Below are positions 29,522 to 41,454 of a stretch of DNA of 64,000 bases, piece after piece. Source of the DNA: Gemmatimonadota bacterium (GTDB lineage: Bacteria > Gemmatimonadota > Gemmatimonadetes > Gemmatimonadales > GWC2-71-9); NCBI GenBank assembly GCA_003222035.1, contig QHUS01000071.1, forward strand, positions 1 to 64,000, read 5' to 3'. The notes beneath the pieces were generated by a model. The model was not told the DNA's origin, made no database searches, and was given only the letters and a program-made list of their open reading frames with translations. The position numbers and the translations under genes were made by a program. Every line of letters starts with the position of its first letter. Positions within the stretch are counted from its first letter, which is position 1.

Positions 29522-31000
29522 TCATTTCTCTCCCGCCACCCCGATGCGGTCCGGGGCGCTCTTCTTGCCGCGCTCGAGCGCTGCCTCGACTTGGGTGAAC
29601 AGGTCCTCGGGACGCAGCACTTCCGCGTGCGGGAACGCGACGACGCCGGCCGTGAGGCTCGGCGCCTGTCCGTGCGGCAGGTCAGGGAAGGTGTGTCGCG
29701 TCAGCACCTGGCGGACCCGCTCCACGAACTGGCGCCCGCCCTTGACGTCGGTCTCGGGGAGCACCAGGGCGAACTCGTCGCCGCCGTACCGCGCTACGAA
29801 GTCCGGTGCCCGGATTTCGCGCTGCATCATCGCGCCGATCTCGGCGAGTACCCGATCGCCCGCCTGTTGCCCGAGCCGCTCGTTGATGTCGCGCAGCCGG
29901 TCCACGTCGATCACCACCAATGTGAAGCGCAACGAATACCGTCGGGCCCGCTCGAACTCGTCGCGGAGCCGGCGGTCCAGGGCATCGAGGCTGGCGCACC
30001 CCGTGAGCACGTCGGTGACGCCGGCGCTGATCTGGCGTCGGTAGATCGCCGCCCGGCGCTCCTCGTTCTCGAGCACGCGCGCGGCTGCCTGAGCGATGGT
30101 GTTGGCGAAGGCCACGTCCTGCGGGCGCAGCTCGGGGTCCCCCCGCACCGTTCGGAGAAAGAACACGCCCGCGGCACGGCCCTGTACGAAAACCGGCAGT
30201 GCCACCGCCGACTGCACGTTCACCGCGATGTGCTGCTGCTCCCAGCGGCGGCGAATCGATTCGAACAGCGGATGTTCGCGGACGTCCGGAATCAGCACGG
30301 GACGCTCGGTGCGGATCGCCTCCCGGATCTCCGGGTACCGCTCCAGCTCGACCCGCAGATCGCGGATCGCCGGGTTCTCGTACACGGCGACGACGCGGCC
30401 TTTGTCTTCCCCGGGCGCCGTGAGGACGAACGAGCAGTGTGTCAAGCCGAACGCGTGGCCGACCCGGCGCACCAGCGTCTGAAAGATCTCGTCCGCCCGG
30501 AGGGCCGCGGACACCTCCTGGAAGATGTCGAAGAGCAATTCTCGCGTCCGCAGCGCGTCCTGGGCATCGATGAGCTCCGCCCGGCGGCGCAGGTCGGCAT
30601 CGATGCGGGCCCGCAACTCGCCGAAATGCACCGGACTCTGCATCGCGTCGAGCGCGCCGGCCTGGAGCGCGTCGGCGACCGCGTCCGCCCCGCCGTCCGC
30701 CAGGAGCACCACCAGCGGCGCTCCGGCGAAGCGCGCCCCGGTCGCCAGATCCCGAACGACATCGGTCAGCGCCACTTCCTTCGCGGCGGTGCACAGAATG
30801 AGGAGATCGGCGGGCTGCGGCGGACGGTCGGGGCCGAGCGGGGGGTACGGCGTTTCGGTCACCTCGAAGCCCCCGCGGACCAGAAACCGCTCCAACCCAT
30901 CGGGTCGCGCCGCGGCGTCGCCGACGAGGAGAACTCGATGCTTGGACTGTTCCGCCAACGGGCCTCCGCACGCAAAGAAGCGTGTCAAGCTATAGTTCAC
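29522..31000 (-). CDS. GAF-GGDEF diguanylate cyclase with N-terminal receiver-like domain
   Basis: RAPDFVARYGGDEFALVLPE (RxxD I-site and GGDEF); GAF-like centre. GTG start 31000 chosen over the spurious 32344 extension. Confidence 0.85.
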   Translation of the reverse strand: MNYSLTRFFACGGPLAEQSKHRVLLVGDAAARPDGLERFLVRGGFEVTETPYPPLGPDRPPQPADLLILCTAAKEVALTDVVRDLATGARFAGAPLVVLLADGGADAVADALQAGALDAMQSPVHFGELRARIDADLRRRAELIDAQDALRTRELLFDIFQEVSAALRADEIFQTLVRRVGHAFGLTHCSFVLTAPGEDKGRVVAVYENPAIRDLRVELERYPEIREAIRTERPVLIPDVREHPLFESIRRRWEQQHIAVNVQSAVALPVFVQGRAAGVFFLRTVRGDPELRPQDVAFANTIAQAAARVLENEERRAAIYRRQISAGVTDVLTGCASLDALDRRLRDEFERARRYSLRFTLVVIDVDRLRDINERLGQQAGDRVLAEIGAMMQREIRAPDFVARYGGDEFALVLPETDVKGGRQFVERVRQVLTRHTFPDLPHGQAPSLTAGVVAFPHAEVLRPEDLFTQVEAALERGKKSAPDRIGVAGEK

Positions 31001-31025
31001 ACGATGGAACGGCAACAGAGCGGCG

Positions 31026-31694
31026 ATGCGCGGGTTGGCGCCTGAGACGCGCCGGCTGCGGCGTCGGATGGTCGCGAGCCAGCTCGCCGGCCGGGGCATC
31101 CGCAATTGCCGCGTGCTCGCCGCCATGGCCTCCGTCCCCCGCGAATGGTTCCTGCCGCCACACCTGGCGGCCGAGGCGTACGACGACGCGCCACTCCCGA
31201 TCGGCAGCGGCCAGACCATTTCCCAACCGCTGATCGTCGGGTTGATGACCGAGGCCCTCGCGCCGCGGCGCCATGACCGCGTGCTTGAAATCGGCACCGG
31301 CTCCGGGTACCAGACCGCGATTCTCGCGCGCCTCGCCGATCGCGTGTACACCATCGAGCGCCTGCCCGACCTGCTGGTCGAGGCGGAGGAGCGCTTCCGC
31401 CGCCTCGGTCTGACGAACATCGAGACCCGACTCGGGGACGGCGCCGCGGGCTGGTCCGAGGGCGCCCCGTTCCAGGGCATCATCGTGACGGCGGCGGCGC
31501 CCGGGGTCCCCGCCCCGCTCACGGAGCAGCTCGCCCCCGGCGGTCGTCTCGTCATCCCGGTCGGTGACCTCGCGTCCCAGGAGCTGGTCATACTGCAGCG
31601 CGGGTCGACTGGGCTGGTCGAACGGCGCGCCGGTGGTGTCCGGTTCGTACCGCTCATCTCGCGGCTCGCCTTCACCGAGGAGCCGTGGGCGTGA
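31026..31694 (+). CDS. pcm: Protein-L-isoaspartate O-methyltransferase
   Basis: GSGQTISQPLIVGLMTEAL, VLEIGTGSGYQTAILARLADRVYTIE. Confidence 0.95.
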   Translation: MRGLAPETRRLRRRMVASQLAGRGIRNCRVLAAMASVPREWFLPPHLAAEAYDDAPLPIGSGQTISQPLIVGLMTEALAPRRHDRVLEIGTGSGYQTAILARLADRVYTIERLPDLLVEAEERFRRLGLTNIETRLGDGAAGWSEGAPFQGIIVTAAAPGVPAPLTEQLAPGGRLVIPVGDLASQELVILQRGSTGLVERRAGGVRFVPLISRLAFTEEPWA

Positions 31695-32596
31695 CTTGGC
31701 CGCCGACCGACCTGCTGGGCGCGCACGTCTCGACTCTTGGCGGAGTGGCACTGGCGCCGGGACGCGGCATGGCGATCGGGGCGACAGCGATGCAGGTGTT
31801 CACGAAGACGCCGAACCAGTGGCGTGAGCCGGTGTTGCGCGAGGCGGACGTCGTCGCATTCCGGGCGGCGCTCGCCGGCAGCGGCATCCGGGCGGTGGTG
31901 ACTCACGACAGCTATCTGATCAATCTGGCGTCGCCCGATGATGCCCTGCGCGCGAAGAGCATCCGAGCGTTTACGGGCGAGCTGCAGCGCACGGCGGCGC
32001 TGGGCATCCCTTGGGTGGTGTCGCACCCCGGCAACTACATCGACGACCGCGCGGCGGGGCTCGACCGCAACGCGCGCGGTTACGCCGAGTGTCTGGGCGC
32101 CGTCCCCGGAGACGTGGGTGTCCTGATCGAGGGTACGGCGGGTGCTGGCACGGCCCTGGGAAGCACGTTCGAGGAGCTGCGCGCGCTCCGCGACGCCCTT
32201 CCCGCGGGGCTGCAGGCGCGGGTCGGGTTCTGCCTCGACACGGCGCATTTGCACGCCGCGGGGTATGAGGTCACCGATGCCCTCGAAGCGGTCATGGAGC
32301 GGTTCGATCGGCAGGTCGGACTCGACTGGCTCAAGTGCTTGCACCTCAACGACTCCAAGGGTGCGCCCGGGTCACGCCTGGACCGCCACGAGTGGATCGG
32401 CGAAGGCACGATCGGACCCGCGCCATTCCGGTGGATCATGCGGGACGTGCGCCTGGCGCACGTGATTAAGATTATCGAGACGCCGAAGGGTGACGATCCG
32501 ATCCGTCACGACCGGCGGATGCTGAAGCGGCTGCGCGCGTACGCGCGCGGCCCCCGAACGAACGTAGGCGCACCCCAAACCGTAGGCAGGGCGTGA
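31685..32596 (+). CDS. nfo: Deoxyribonuclease IV (endonuclease IV, Nfo)
   Basis: LLGAHVSTLGGVA, HDSYLINLASPDD, FCLDTAHLHAAGYE, CLHLNDSKGAPGSRLDRHEWIGEGTIG. Confidence 0.94.
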   Translation: MGVTWPPTDLLGAHVSTLGGVALAPGRGMAIGATAMQVFTKTPNQWREPVLREADVVAFRAALAGSGIRAVVTHDSYLINLASPDDALRAKSIRAFTGELQRTAALGIPWVVSHPGNYIDDRAAGLDRNARGYAECLGAVPGDVGVLIEGTAGAGTALGSTFEELRALRDALPAGLQARVGFCLDTAHLHAAGYEVTDALEAVMERFDRQVGLDWLKCLHLNDSKGAPGSRLDRHEWIGEGTIGPAPFRWIMRDVRLAHVIKIIETPKGDDPIRHDRRMLKRLRAYARGPRTNVGAPQTVGRA

Positions 32597-32946
32597 TCGC
32601 ACGAACGACGACCCGTCATCGCCTGACCCGGTGCCTCGCCGCAGTGCTGTTGGTGCTGCAAGGCCTCGCGGGTGGTGCGGTGTCGCTGGCGCACGCCTCC
32701 GAGCGCCTGAGCGCGCCCGCGCACATCGAGGCGCAGCACGGCGCCGGCTGCCTCGCACTGCACGATAGCGTTCGCTGCAGCCTGTGCCAGTTCGCGGGCT
32801 CGCAGATGACCTCACAGCAGGTTCGCACACACACGCCGCGGGGTGCGACCGTCGAGCGGCGACCCCGCGCGCGGGACGCCGCACCTGCGGTACGCCTGGA
32901 CCGGCGGACCGCTCCACCCCGAGCCCCTCCCACTTCCCGCTCCTAG
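32593..32946 (+). CDS. Small exported Cys/His protein, paralogue 1 (117 aa)
   Basis: Signal peptide; AHIEAQHGAGCLALHDSVRCSLCQF; Pro-rich tail PRAPPTS; directly upstream of a porin-like gene. Confidence 0.6.
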   Translation: MIARTTTRHRLTRCLAAVLLVLQGLAGGAVSLAHASERLSAPAHIEAQHGAGCLALHDSVRCSLCQFAGSQMTSQQVRTHTPRGATVERRPRARDAAPAVRLDRRTAPPRAPPTSRS

Positions 32947-33041
32947 CAGAACGCGGTCGCCTTTGTGCCGGCCGACCGTCACGCGCGCCCGGTTCGGTAC
33001 CGGGCGCCCGCTCGTCACCAGGAAACGGGAGATGCGACTGC

Positions 33042-34310
33042 ATGACTCGACATCGCGTTGCGGTGATCGCCGCGCTCGGTGCGCTGCTGGCACCGGGCGC
33101 GCACGCCGCCGGGCAGCAGCCGGCGGACCAACGCCGCGTTGACTCACTGGCGGCCGAGGTGCGTGCGCTCAAGGCCGAGCTCGATAGCTTGCGTGCCCAG
33201 GCGGGGCACGCGCCGGGCGCGGGGCAGGCCAAGCGGGACACGTCGGCGACCGACGAGCTGGCCGCGCTCCGCGCCGCGGCGGCCGCGGCCGCGGGGACCG
33301 ACACCACCCAGCTCAAGGCGGACACGACGGGCCGCACCAAGTTCGTGGGGCGCGAGCGCAGCCAACCACAGCTCAATCCCGAAATCAGCGCCACGGGGGA
33401 CGTGCGGGCGTACGCCCGTACGCCGGGACCCCAGCACGACAACTTCGATCCCCGCGAGTTCGAAATCGGGTTCCAGTCGCCGCTCGACCCGTACTCGAGC
33501 ACGAAGATCTTCGCGAGCTTCGAGAATGAACAGGTCAGCATCGAGGAGGGCTACGCTTACTGGACCGGTCTGCCGGGGCACATCCGGTTTGACGTCGGAA
33601 AATTCCGCCAGCAGTTCGGCGAGCTGAATCGCTGGCATCTGCACGCCCTCCCGGAGACCGAGTACCCGCTGGCGCTCCGCACCTACTTCGGGGACGACGG
33701 CCTTGCCGGAACCGGTATTTCGCTGTATCGGGCATTCGCCGGCCTGGGAACGCAGGAGGTCACCGGACAGGTCACCTTGAGTGGAAGCGACGCTGGGCTG
33801 TTCGGCGGAAACGGTCGACCGACCTACCTGCTCCGGCTGCTGAACTTCTGGCAGCTCACACGCTCGACGTACATGCAGCTGGGCGGGACGGCGCTGTACG
33901 GCACGAACGCGGACTCGAGCCTCCGCACCAAAGTCGGGGGGATCGACTTCCGTCTCACATGGCGTCCGCCCGCTCAGGCCCTATACCGTGAGTGGACGCT
34001 GCGGGCCGAGCTGTTCGCGCGCCGTAAGGAGTACTCCGGTGCGGGGGCAACGCACCTCGGCTGGTATGCCGGTACGACGTACAAGCTCGGCCAGCGCTGG
34101 ATCGCGGGTGCCCGCTATGACTACGTGGAAGACCCGCTCACGGGACTGATAACGCGCCAGGCCATCCCGTCGCTCACCCTCTGGGAGAGCGAATGGGTGG
34201 AGCTCCGGGCGCAGTACACGTGGGCGCAGATCACGGGCCAGCCGTCCACGAACGAGTTCGCCCTCCAAGCGGTTTGGGCCATCGGACCCCACAAACATGA
34301 GACCTACTGA
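33042..34310 (+). CDS. Outer-membrane beta-barrel (porin-like) with N-terminal coiled coil
   Basis: Signal peptide, RRVDSLAAEVRALKAELDSL coiled coil, alternating beta-strand C-terminal barrel; adjacent to znuA-like gene. Confidence 0.7.
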   Translation: MTRHRVAVIAALGALLAPGAHAAGQQPADQRRVDSLAAEVRALKAELDSLRAQAGHAPGAGQAKRDTSATDELAALRAAAAAAAGTDTTQLKADTTGRTKFVGRERSQPQLNPEISATGDVRAYARTPGPQHDNFDPREFEIGFQSPLDPYSSTKIFASFENEQVSIEEGYAYWTGLPGHIRFDVGKFRQQFGELNRWHLHALPETEYPLALRTYFGDDGLAGTGISLYRAFAGLGTQEVTGQVTLSGSDAGLFGGNGRPTYLLRLLNFWQLTRSTYMQLGGTALYGTNADSSLRTKVGGIDFRLTWRPPAQALYREWTLRAELFARRKEYSGAGATHLGWYAGTTYKLGQRWIAGARYDYVEDPLTGLITRQAIPSLTLWESEWVELRAQYTWAQITGQPSTNEFALQAVWAIGPHKHETY

Positions 34311-35361
34311 GATGCTGCCAATCATCGCTTTGCTCGTCGCGCTTCATGTCCCCGCGCCGCGGCCGCCACACGGTGGGGACAAAGTCAAGGTCGTCACCTC
34401 GCTCACGACGTACGCGGCCATCGCCCGGGAGATCGTAGGCGATCGCGGCACCGTGAATTCCATCGCGACCGGCGACGAAAACCCGCATTACGTGCAGCCG
34501 AAGCCGAGCTTCATACCGATGCTCGGCCAGGCCGACGTGTTCGTCACCACGGGGCTCGATCTCGAGCTCTGGGTACCGGCGCTGCTCGACAAGGCCAACA
34601 ATCCGAAGGTGACGGAGGGCGGGCCCGGCTACGTGGCGGCCTACGCGGGCATCGATCTGCTCGACGTGCCGACGACCTTCTCCCGCTCGCAGGGCGACAT
34701 CCACGTCTACGGCAACCCGCACATCTGGACTTCCCCCATCAACGCCGTTCAGATCGCGCGCAACATCCTCACCGGCCTGAAGCGCGTCGCTCCGGAGAAC
34801 GGCGACTACTTCGCGGGGCGCGAGAAGGATTTCGAGGAGCGCGTGTATCGGGCTCTCTTCGGCGACGACCTCGTGAAGCTGCTCGGCGGCCCGACGCTGG
34901 CCGACCTCGACCGGCAGGGCAAGCTCCTGGACTTCCTCAAGACCAAGCAGTATCAGGGGGCCCCGTTGCTCAACCACCTCGGGGGATGGTTGAAGGACGG
35001 GCTGACGTTCCGCGGGAAGGCGGTCGCCTGTTACCACAAAGAGTGGGACTACTTTTCGCGCGAGTACGGCCTCCCCTGCATCGACTACATCGAGCCCAAG
35101 CCCGGCATCCCGCCCACGCCCGGCCACGTCCTCGAGGTGATCAACGAAATGCGCGAGCAGCACATCCAGGTATTGCTATCCACGAACTATTACGATCGCA
35201 ATCAAGTTCTCGAAGTGGCGCAAAAAACCGGGGCCAAGGGCGTGATCGTGCCCTCCAATACGGGGGGCGCCCCTGGGGTGAATACGTACTTCGACCTCAT
35301 GAACCTCTGGATCTCCGAGCTGCTGCGCGCGTTCACCGGCGGCAGCGCTACCGCGAACTGA
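34297..35361 (+). CDS. Metal ABC transporter substrate-binding protein (ZnuA/MntC-like, cluster 9)
   Basis: GDENPHYVQPKPS, GNPHIWTSPINAVQIARNI, YHKEWDYFSREYGL, FDLMN in the order of ZnuA metal-ligand motifs. Confidence 0.88.
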   Translation: MRPTEMLPIIALLVALHVPAPRPPHGGDKVKVVTSLTTYAAIAREIVGDRGTVNSIATGDENPHYVQPKPSFIPMLGQADVFVTTGLDLELWVPALLDKANNPKVTEGGPGYVAAYAGIDLLDVPTTFSRSQGDIHVYGNPHIWTSPINAVQIARNILTGLKRVAPENGDYFAGREKDFEERVYRALFGDDLVKLLGGPTLADLDRQGKLLDFLKTKQYQGAPLLNHLGGWLKDGLTFRGKAVACYHKEWDYFSREYGLPCIDYIEPKPGIPPTPGHVLEVINEMREQHIQVLLSTNYYDRNQVLEVAQKTGAKGVIVPSNTGGAPGVNTYFDLMNLWISELLRAFTGGSATAN

Positions 35362-35371
35362 CGACGGAGGC

Positions 35372-36208
35372 GTGATGAGCGGCATCCAGTTGATGATCCC
35401 GCCCTTCGTCGCCTGCATGGTGCTCGTCGCCATGCTGTCGTACCTGGGGCTCCACGTAATCGCGCGCGAGGTCATTTTCGTCGATCTCTCGCTTGCCCAG
35501 ATGGCCGCGCTCGGTGGCCTGTCGGCATTGCTGATTCACGTAGAAGCCGATTCGACCTGGGCCTATGTGTTCGCCCTCCTCGCGACGGCGATCGGCGCGC
35601 TGCTGTTCGCGCTGACCCGCACGTCCGCCCGGGAAGGCCGGCGGGTACCGCAAGAAGCGTTCATCGGCATCGTCTACGTAGTCGCGTCAGCCGCCGCCGT
35701 TCTCGTGGCCAACAAGGTTCCGGGGGGCGGCGAAGCGATCGAGAAGACCCTGACGGGCAGTATCCTGTGGGTCACGTTCCAGCCCACGATCATCAAGCTC
35801 GCAGCGGGCTACGCGGCGTTGGGCGTGTTCCATTACGTCCTGCGCCACCGCTTCCTCACCATCTCCTTCCACCTCGAGGAGGCCGAGCGGCTCGGGTGGA
35901 AGGTGCGCTGGTGGGACTTCCTGTTCTATCTGTCGTTCGGCGTGGTGATCACCCTCGCCGTGCCGGTGGCGGGCGTGCTCATGGTGTTCAGCTTCCTGGT
36001 CGTTCCGGCCGTGATCGCCTTCCTCTTCACCCGGGACATGCGGCGACTGACGTACATCTCGTGGGGCTCGGGAGCCCTCGCCTCGATCCTCGGCCTGTGG
36101 CTGTCGCTCGCGGGCGACCTGCCCACGGGTCCGCTGATCGTGTGCATGTACGGCGTGGTGCTGGTCGGGGCAGTCGTGGTGCGGAAGTTCGTCCGCTCGG
36201 CGGCATGA
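35372..36208 (+). CDS. Metal ABC transporter permease (ZnuB-like)
   Basis: HVIAREVIFVDLSLAQMAALGG, VAGVLMVFSFLVVPAVIAFLFTRDM. Confidence 0.88.
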   Translation: MMSGIQLMIPPFVACMVLVAMLSYLGLHVIAREVIFVDLSLAQMAALGGLSALLIHVEADSTWAYVFALLATAIGALLFALTRTSAREGRRVPQEAFIGIVYVVASAAAVLVANKVPGGGEAIEKTLTGSILWVTFQPTIIKLAAGYAALGVFHYVLRHRFLTISFHLEEAERLGWKVRWWDFLFYLSFGVVITLAVPVAGVLMVFSFLVVPAVIAFLFTRDMRRLTYISWGSGALASILGLWLSLAGDLPTGPLIVCMYGVVLVGAVVVRKFVRSAA

Positions 36209-36558
36209 GCACGGCCGGCCGGCATCCGCTCGGGGTACGCGCCTCGTGGCTCCTCGCGGCCCTCCTGCAGCTCGCGCTGCCGGGGGTCGCGGCGGTCGCG
36301 GACGCCCGACTCGACGCCGCCGGTTCCCACGCCACGGCGCACGTCGAATCGCACACCTCGAACAGCTGCGCCCGCATCCACCCTCCGGACTGCGCGGTCT
36401 GCCACTTCCTCACGGCCCCCGCCCTCACGGCCCGCCCGGGCGCGCTCCGCCTCGCCGTCGCCGATGGTTGGCGCTTGCGCCGGGCGGATCCCGCCGGCCT
36501 GCCGCACCCGCTCGCTCGACCCCACCCACACCCCCGAGCCCCTCCCCTGCTCTCCTAG
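36205..36558 (+). CDS. Small exported Cys/His protein, paralogue 2 (117 aa)
   Basis: Signal peptide; AHVESHTSNSCARIHPPDCAVCHF; tail PRAPPLLS; directly upstream of a TonB-dependent receptor gene. Confidence 0.6.
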   Translation: MSTAGRHPLGVRASWLLAALLQLALPGVAAVADARLDAAGSHATAHVESHTSNSCARIHPPDCAVCHFLTAPALTARPGALRLAVADGWRLRRADPAGLPHPLARPHPHPRAPPLLS

Positions 36559-36661
36559 CGACGCGCCGTTCCGCGCGCGTCGCCCGCACGTGATTTCCGC
36601 TCCGCCCAGCCGCACCGGGCGACGCGCGGATTACCCAGGACCCTCACGTCAGGGAGAGCAT

Positions 36662-38968
36662 ATGACTCCGAAGACGCTGTGGAACAACGTGCGAGCCCTC
36701 GTCTGGCTCGTCGCCGCAAGCGCCGGCGCGCAAACCGCTGTCGCCTCGCCGCGTCCGATGTCGCCACCCACCGGCCCGGGCGCTCCCGCGCTGGCTCGGA
36801 TCACGGGCCGCGTGACCGATACGACGGGCGCTGCCCTCGTCGACGCGCGCGTACAGATCGTGGAGCTCGGGCGGTCGGTCGTCACGGGCACCGACGGTCG
36901 CTACACCTTCGTGAGCGTGCCGAGCGGTGTGTACAGTCTCTCGTTCGCCCACATCGGCTATGCGCCGCAGGTGCGTCGAGTTACGGTCGCGCAGACGGAC
37001 GTGTCGCTCGACATTGCACTCAAAGAGTCAGTCATCGAGCTGCCGAGCGTCCAGGTCAGCGCCTCGGCCACCGCGACCGATCCGCTCTCGTCCCCGCAGC
37101 CGACGACCGTGCTCGGTGCCGGCGACCTCCGCACCGCGCAGGCCCCGACCCTCGGGGAGACGCTAAGTGGCCTCGCCGGCGTGCACAGCTGGAGCACGGG
37201 CGTCGGGATCGGAAAACCGGTGATCCGCGGGCTCACGTCGAATCGCGTGCTCGTCCTCGACAACGGACAGCGACTCGAGACGCAGCAGTGGGGCGACGAG
37301 CATGCCCCCAACATCGAGACCGCCGACGCCGACCGGATCGAGGTGATCCGCGGGCCCGCCAGCGTGCTGTACGGGTCGGACGCGCTCGGCGGCGTCATCA
37401 ACGTGATACCGAAGGAATTGCCGGACGCCATCGGCCAGCCCGGGTTCGTCCGGGGGAGCATCAGTGCCGCATACGGCAGCAACAATCGGTCGCCCGACGG
37501 CACGCTCGCCTTCGAGGGCGCCAATCAGGGCTTCGGCTTCCGTGCGTCGCTGACGGGGCGCACCAGCGACGACGTGCGGACCCCGGACTACGTCCTCTGG
37601 AACAGCGGCAACCGCGCGGCGGGCGGCTCAGGGACGGTAGGCTATCGCGGCACGTGGGGTTCGCTCGCCGGGACCTTTACCCAGCGGGACGAGCGCATCG
37701 GCCTGACCGATGAAGATCCCACCGCCACCCCGACCCAGCGCATCGCGACGAGGGTCGGTCGCATCGACCTGGCGCTGCCGCTCGGGGCGGCCCGCCTCGA
37801 GGTCACGACCGGCTACGAGCGGAACCGCCGGCGCGAGTTCGAGGACGATACGACCTCGACGGTGTCGCTAGGACTGCTCTCGCAGACGTACACCGCGGAC
37901 GTCCACTACCACCACGCACCCCTGGGCCGCTTCCTGGGCGTGCTGGGCCTCTCCAGCGTCCGCACGACGTTCGACAAGTTCGGCGAGCAAACGCTCATTC
38001 CAAGTACGACGACGAACGGTGTAGGCGTGTACGCGTTCGAGCAGGCGGACGTGGGGCGCTGGAATTTCTCGCTCGGCGCCCGCTACGACTATCGCGACCT
38101 CGACGTCGAGCAAGACACCGTGCTCAGCGTCGCCGCCCAGACCCGCACGTACAACTCAGTCACCGGCAACCTCGGCGTGCTGTATCACGTGAGCGATCCG
38201 GTCGCTCTGGTCCTGAATCTGGGCCGGGGATTCCGTGCCCCCTCGAGCTTCGATCTCTTCGCCAACGGGGTGCACGAAGGAACGGTCGCCTTTGAGCACG
38301 GCAACCCCAATCTCACCGTTGAAAAGTCGCTGAACACGGATCTGGCGTTGCGCGTACAGAGCGGCAGGCTGGCTCTCGATATCGGGGGGTTCGTCAACGT
38401 GATCCAGGACTACATCTACACGTTCCCGACAGGGGCGACCGATTCCGCGTCGGGGTTCCCTATTTTCGATGCGACGCAGGGTAACGCCCGACTCACTGGG
38501 CTCGAAGGCTCTCTCCAGTACCACCCGACGCGCTCCCTGCATTTCCAAGGGACCGCCGACTACGTGCAGGGGCAGAACACCTCCACGGACCAGCCGCTTC
38601 CCAACATGCCGCCGTTCCGGGCCACCTACACGGTGCGGTACGAGGGAGTCGGGTCCCCAGGATTCCAGGATCCCTACGTCTCGATCGGCGGCCAATCGAA
38701 CGCGGCACAGACGCGGCTCGATCCCGCCGAGCGCCAGTTCTACGAGCAGGCATTCGATGGTGCCGGGTACCGGTCGACGGCGTACACACTGATGAACCTG
38801 GGCGGCGGGTTCGGTTTCCCCGCCGGGAGCAAGGTCGTGCGCTTCGACTTCGCCCTGCGGAACGCGCTCAACACCCGCTATGCCGACTACCTGAGCCGCA
38901 TCAAGACGAACGTGCCCGACCCTGGCATGGGACGGACCTTCGTCGCGCGGGTAACGACGGAGTTCTGA
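36662..38968 (+). CDS. TonB-dependent receptor (carboxypeptidase-regulatory-like N-terminus, plug, barrel)
   Basis: ARITGRVTDTTGAALVDARVQI; IEVIRGPASVLYGSDALGGVINVI plug; C-terminal Phe. Confidence 0.93.
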   Translation: MTPKTLWNNVRALVWLVAASAGAQTAVASPRPMSPPTGPGAPALARITGRVTDTTGAALVDARVQIVELGRSVVTGTDGRYTFVSVPSGVYSLSFAHIGYAPQVRRVTVAQTDVSLDIALKESVIELPSVQVSASATATDPLSSPQPTTVLGAGDLRTAQAPTLGETLSGLAGVHSWSTGVGIGKPVIRGLTSNRVLVLDNGQRLETQQWGDEHAPNIETADADRIEVIRGPASVLYGSDALGGVINVIPKELPDAIGQPGFVRGSISAAYGSNNRSPDGTLAFEGANQGFGFRASLTGRTSDDVRTPDYVLWNSGNRAAGGSGTVGYRGTWGSLAGTFTQRDERIGLTDEDPTATPTQRIATRVGRIDLALPLGAARLEVTTGYERNRRREFEDDTTSTVSLGLLSQTYTADVHYHHAPLGRFLGVLGLSSVRTTFDKFGEQTLIPSTTTNGVGVYAFEQADVGRWNFSLGARYDYRDLDVEQDTVLSVAAQTRTYNSVTGNLGVLYHVSDPVALVLNLGRGFRAPSSFDLFANGVHEGTVAFEHGNPNLTVEKSLNTDLALRVQSGRLALDIGGFVNVIQDYIYTFPTGATDSASGFPIFDATQGNARLTGLEGSLQYHPTRSLHFQGTADYVQGQNTSTDQPLPNMPPFRATYTVRYEGVGSPGFQDPYVSIGGQSNAAQTRLDPAERQFYEQAFDGAGYRSTAYTLMNLGGGFGFPAGSKVVRFDFALRNALNTRYADYLSRIKTNVPDPGMGRTFVARVTTEF

Positions 38969-39154
38969 TGAGCCATCGAATCGCGTCATACGTCGTGGCG
39001 TGGGCGCTCGTCGCAGGCACCGCCTGCGGCGGCGACCACGCCGCTGGGCCTAGCGCAACGTACGGGGAAGAGCGTGCTCCCGAGCACGTTCACCCACGAG
39101 TTCCAGCACATGATCAACTTCGTGATGCTTGACAGGAGTGACCGGGACAGATAG
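38968..39154 (+). pseudogene. Remnant of a HExxH metallopeptidase-like lipoprotein
   Basis: Frame 1 from 38968: MSHRIASYVVAWALVAGTACGGD lipobox; shifted frame: PLGLAQRTGKSVLPSTFTHEFQHMINFVMLDRSDRDR*. Confidence 0.6.
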
Positions 39155-39180
39155 CATAACTCCTTCACAAAGAAAGACTT

Positions 39181-41450
<2,270 letters not shown>

Positions 41451-41454
<4 letters not shown>

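Noticed and set aside
31001-32344. N-terminal extension of the GGDEF ORF to 940 aa
   Set aside because: Extension is antisense to pcm and nfo and has shadow-frame composition; receiver-like/GAF/GGDEF domains begin near 31000.
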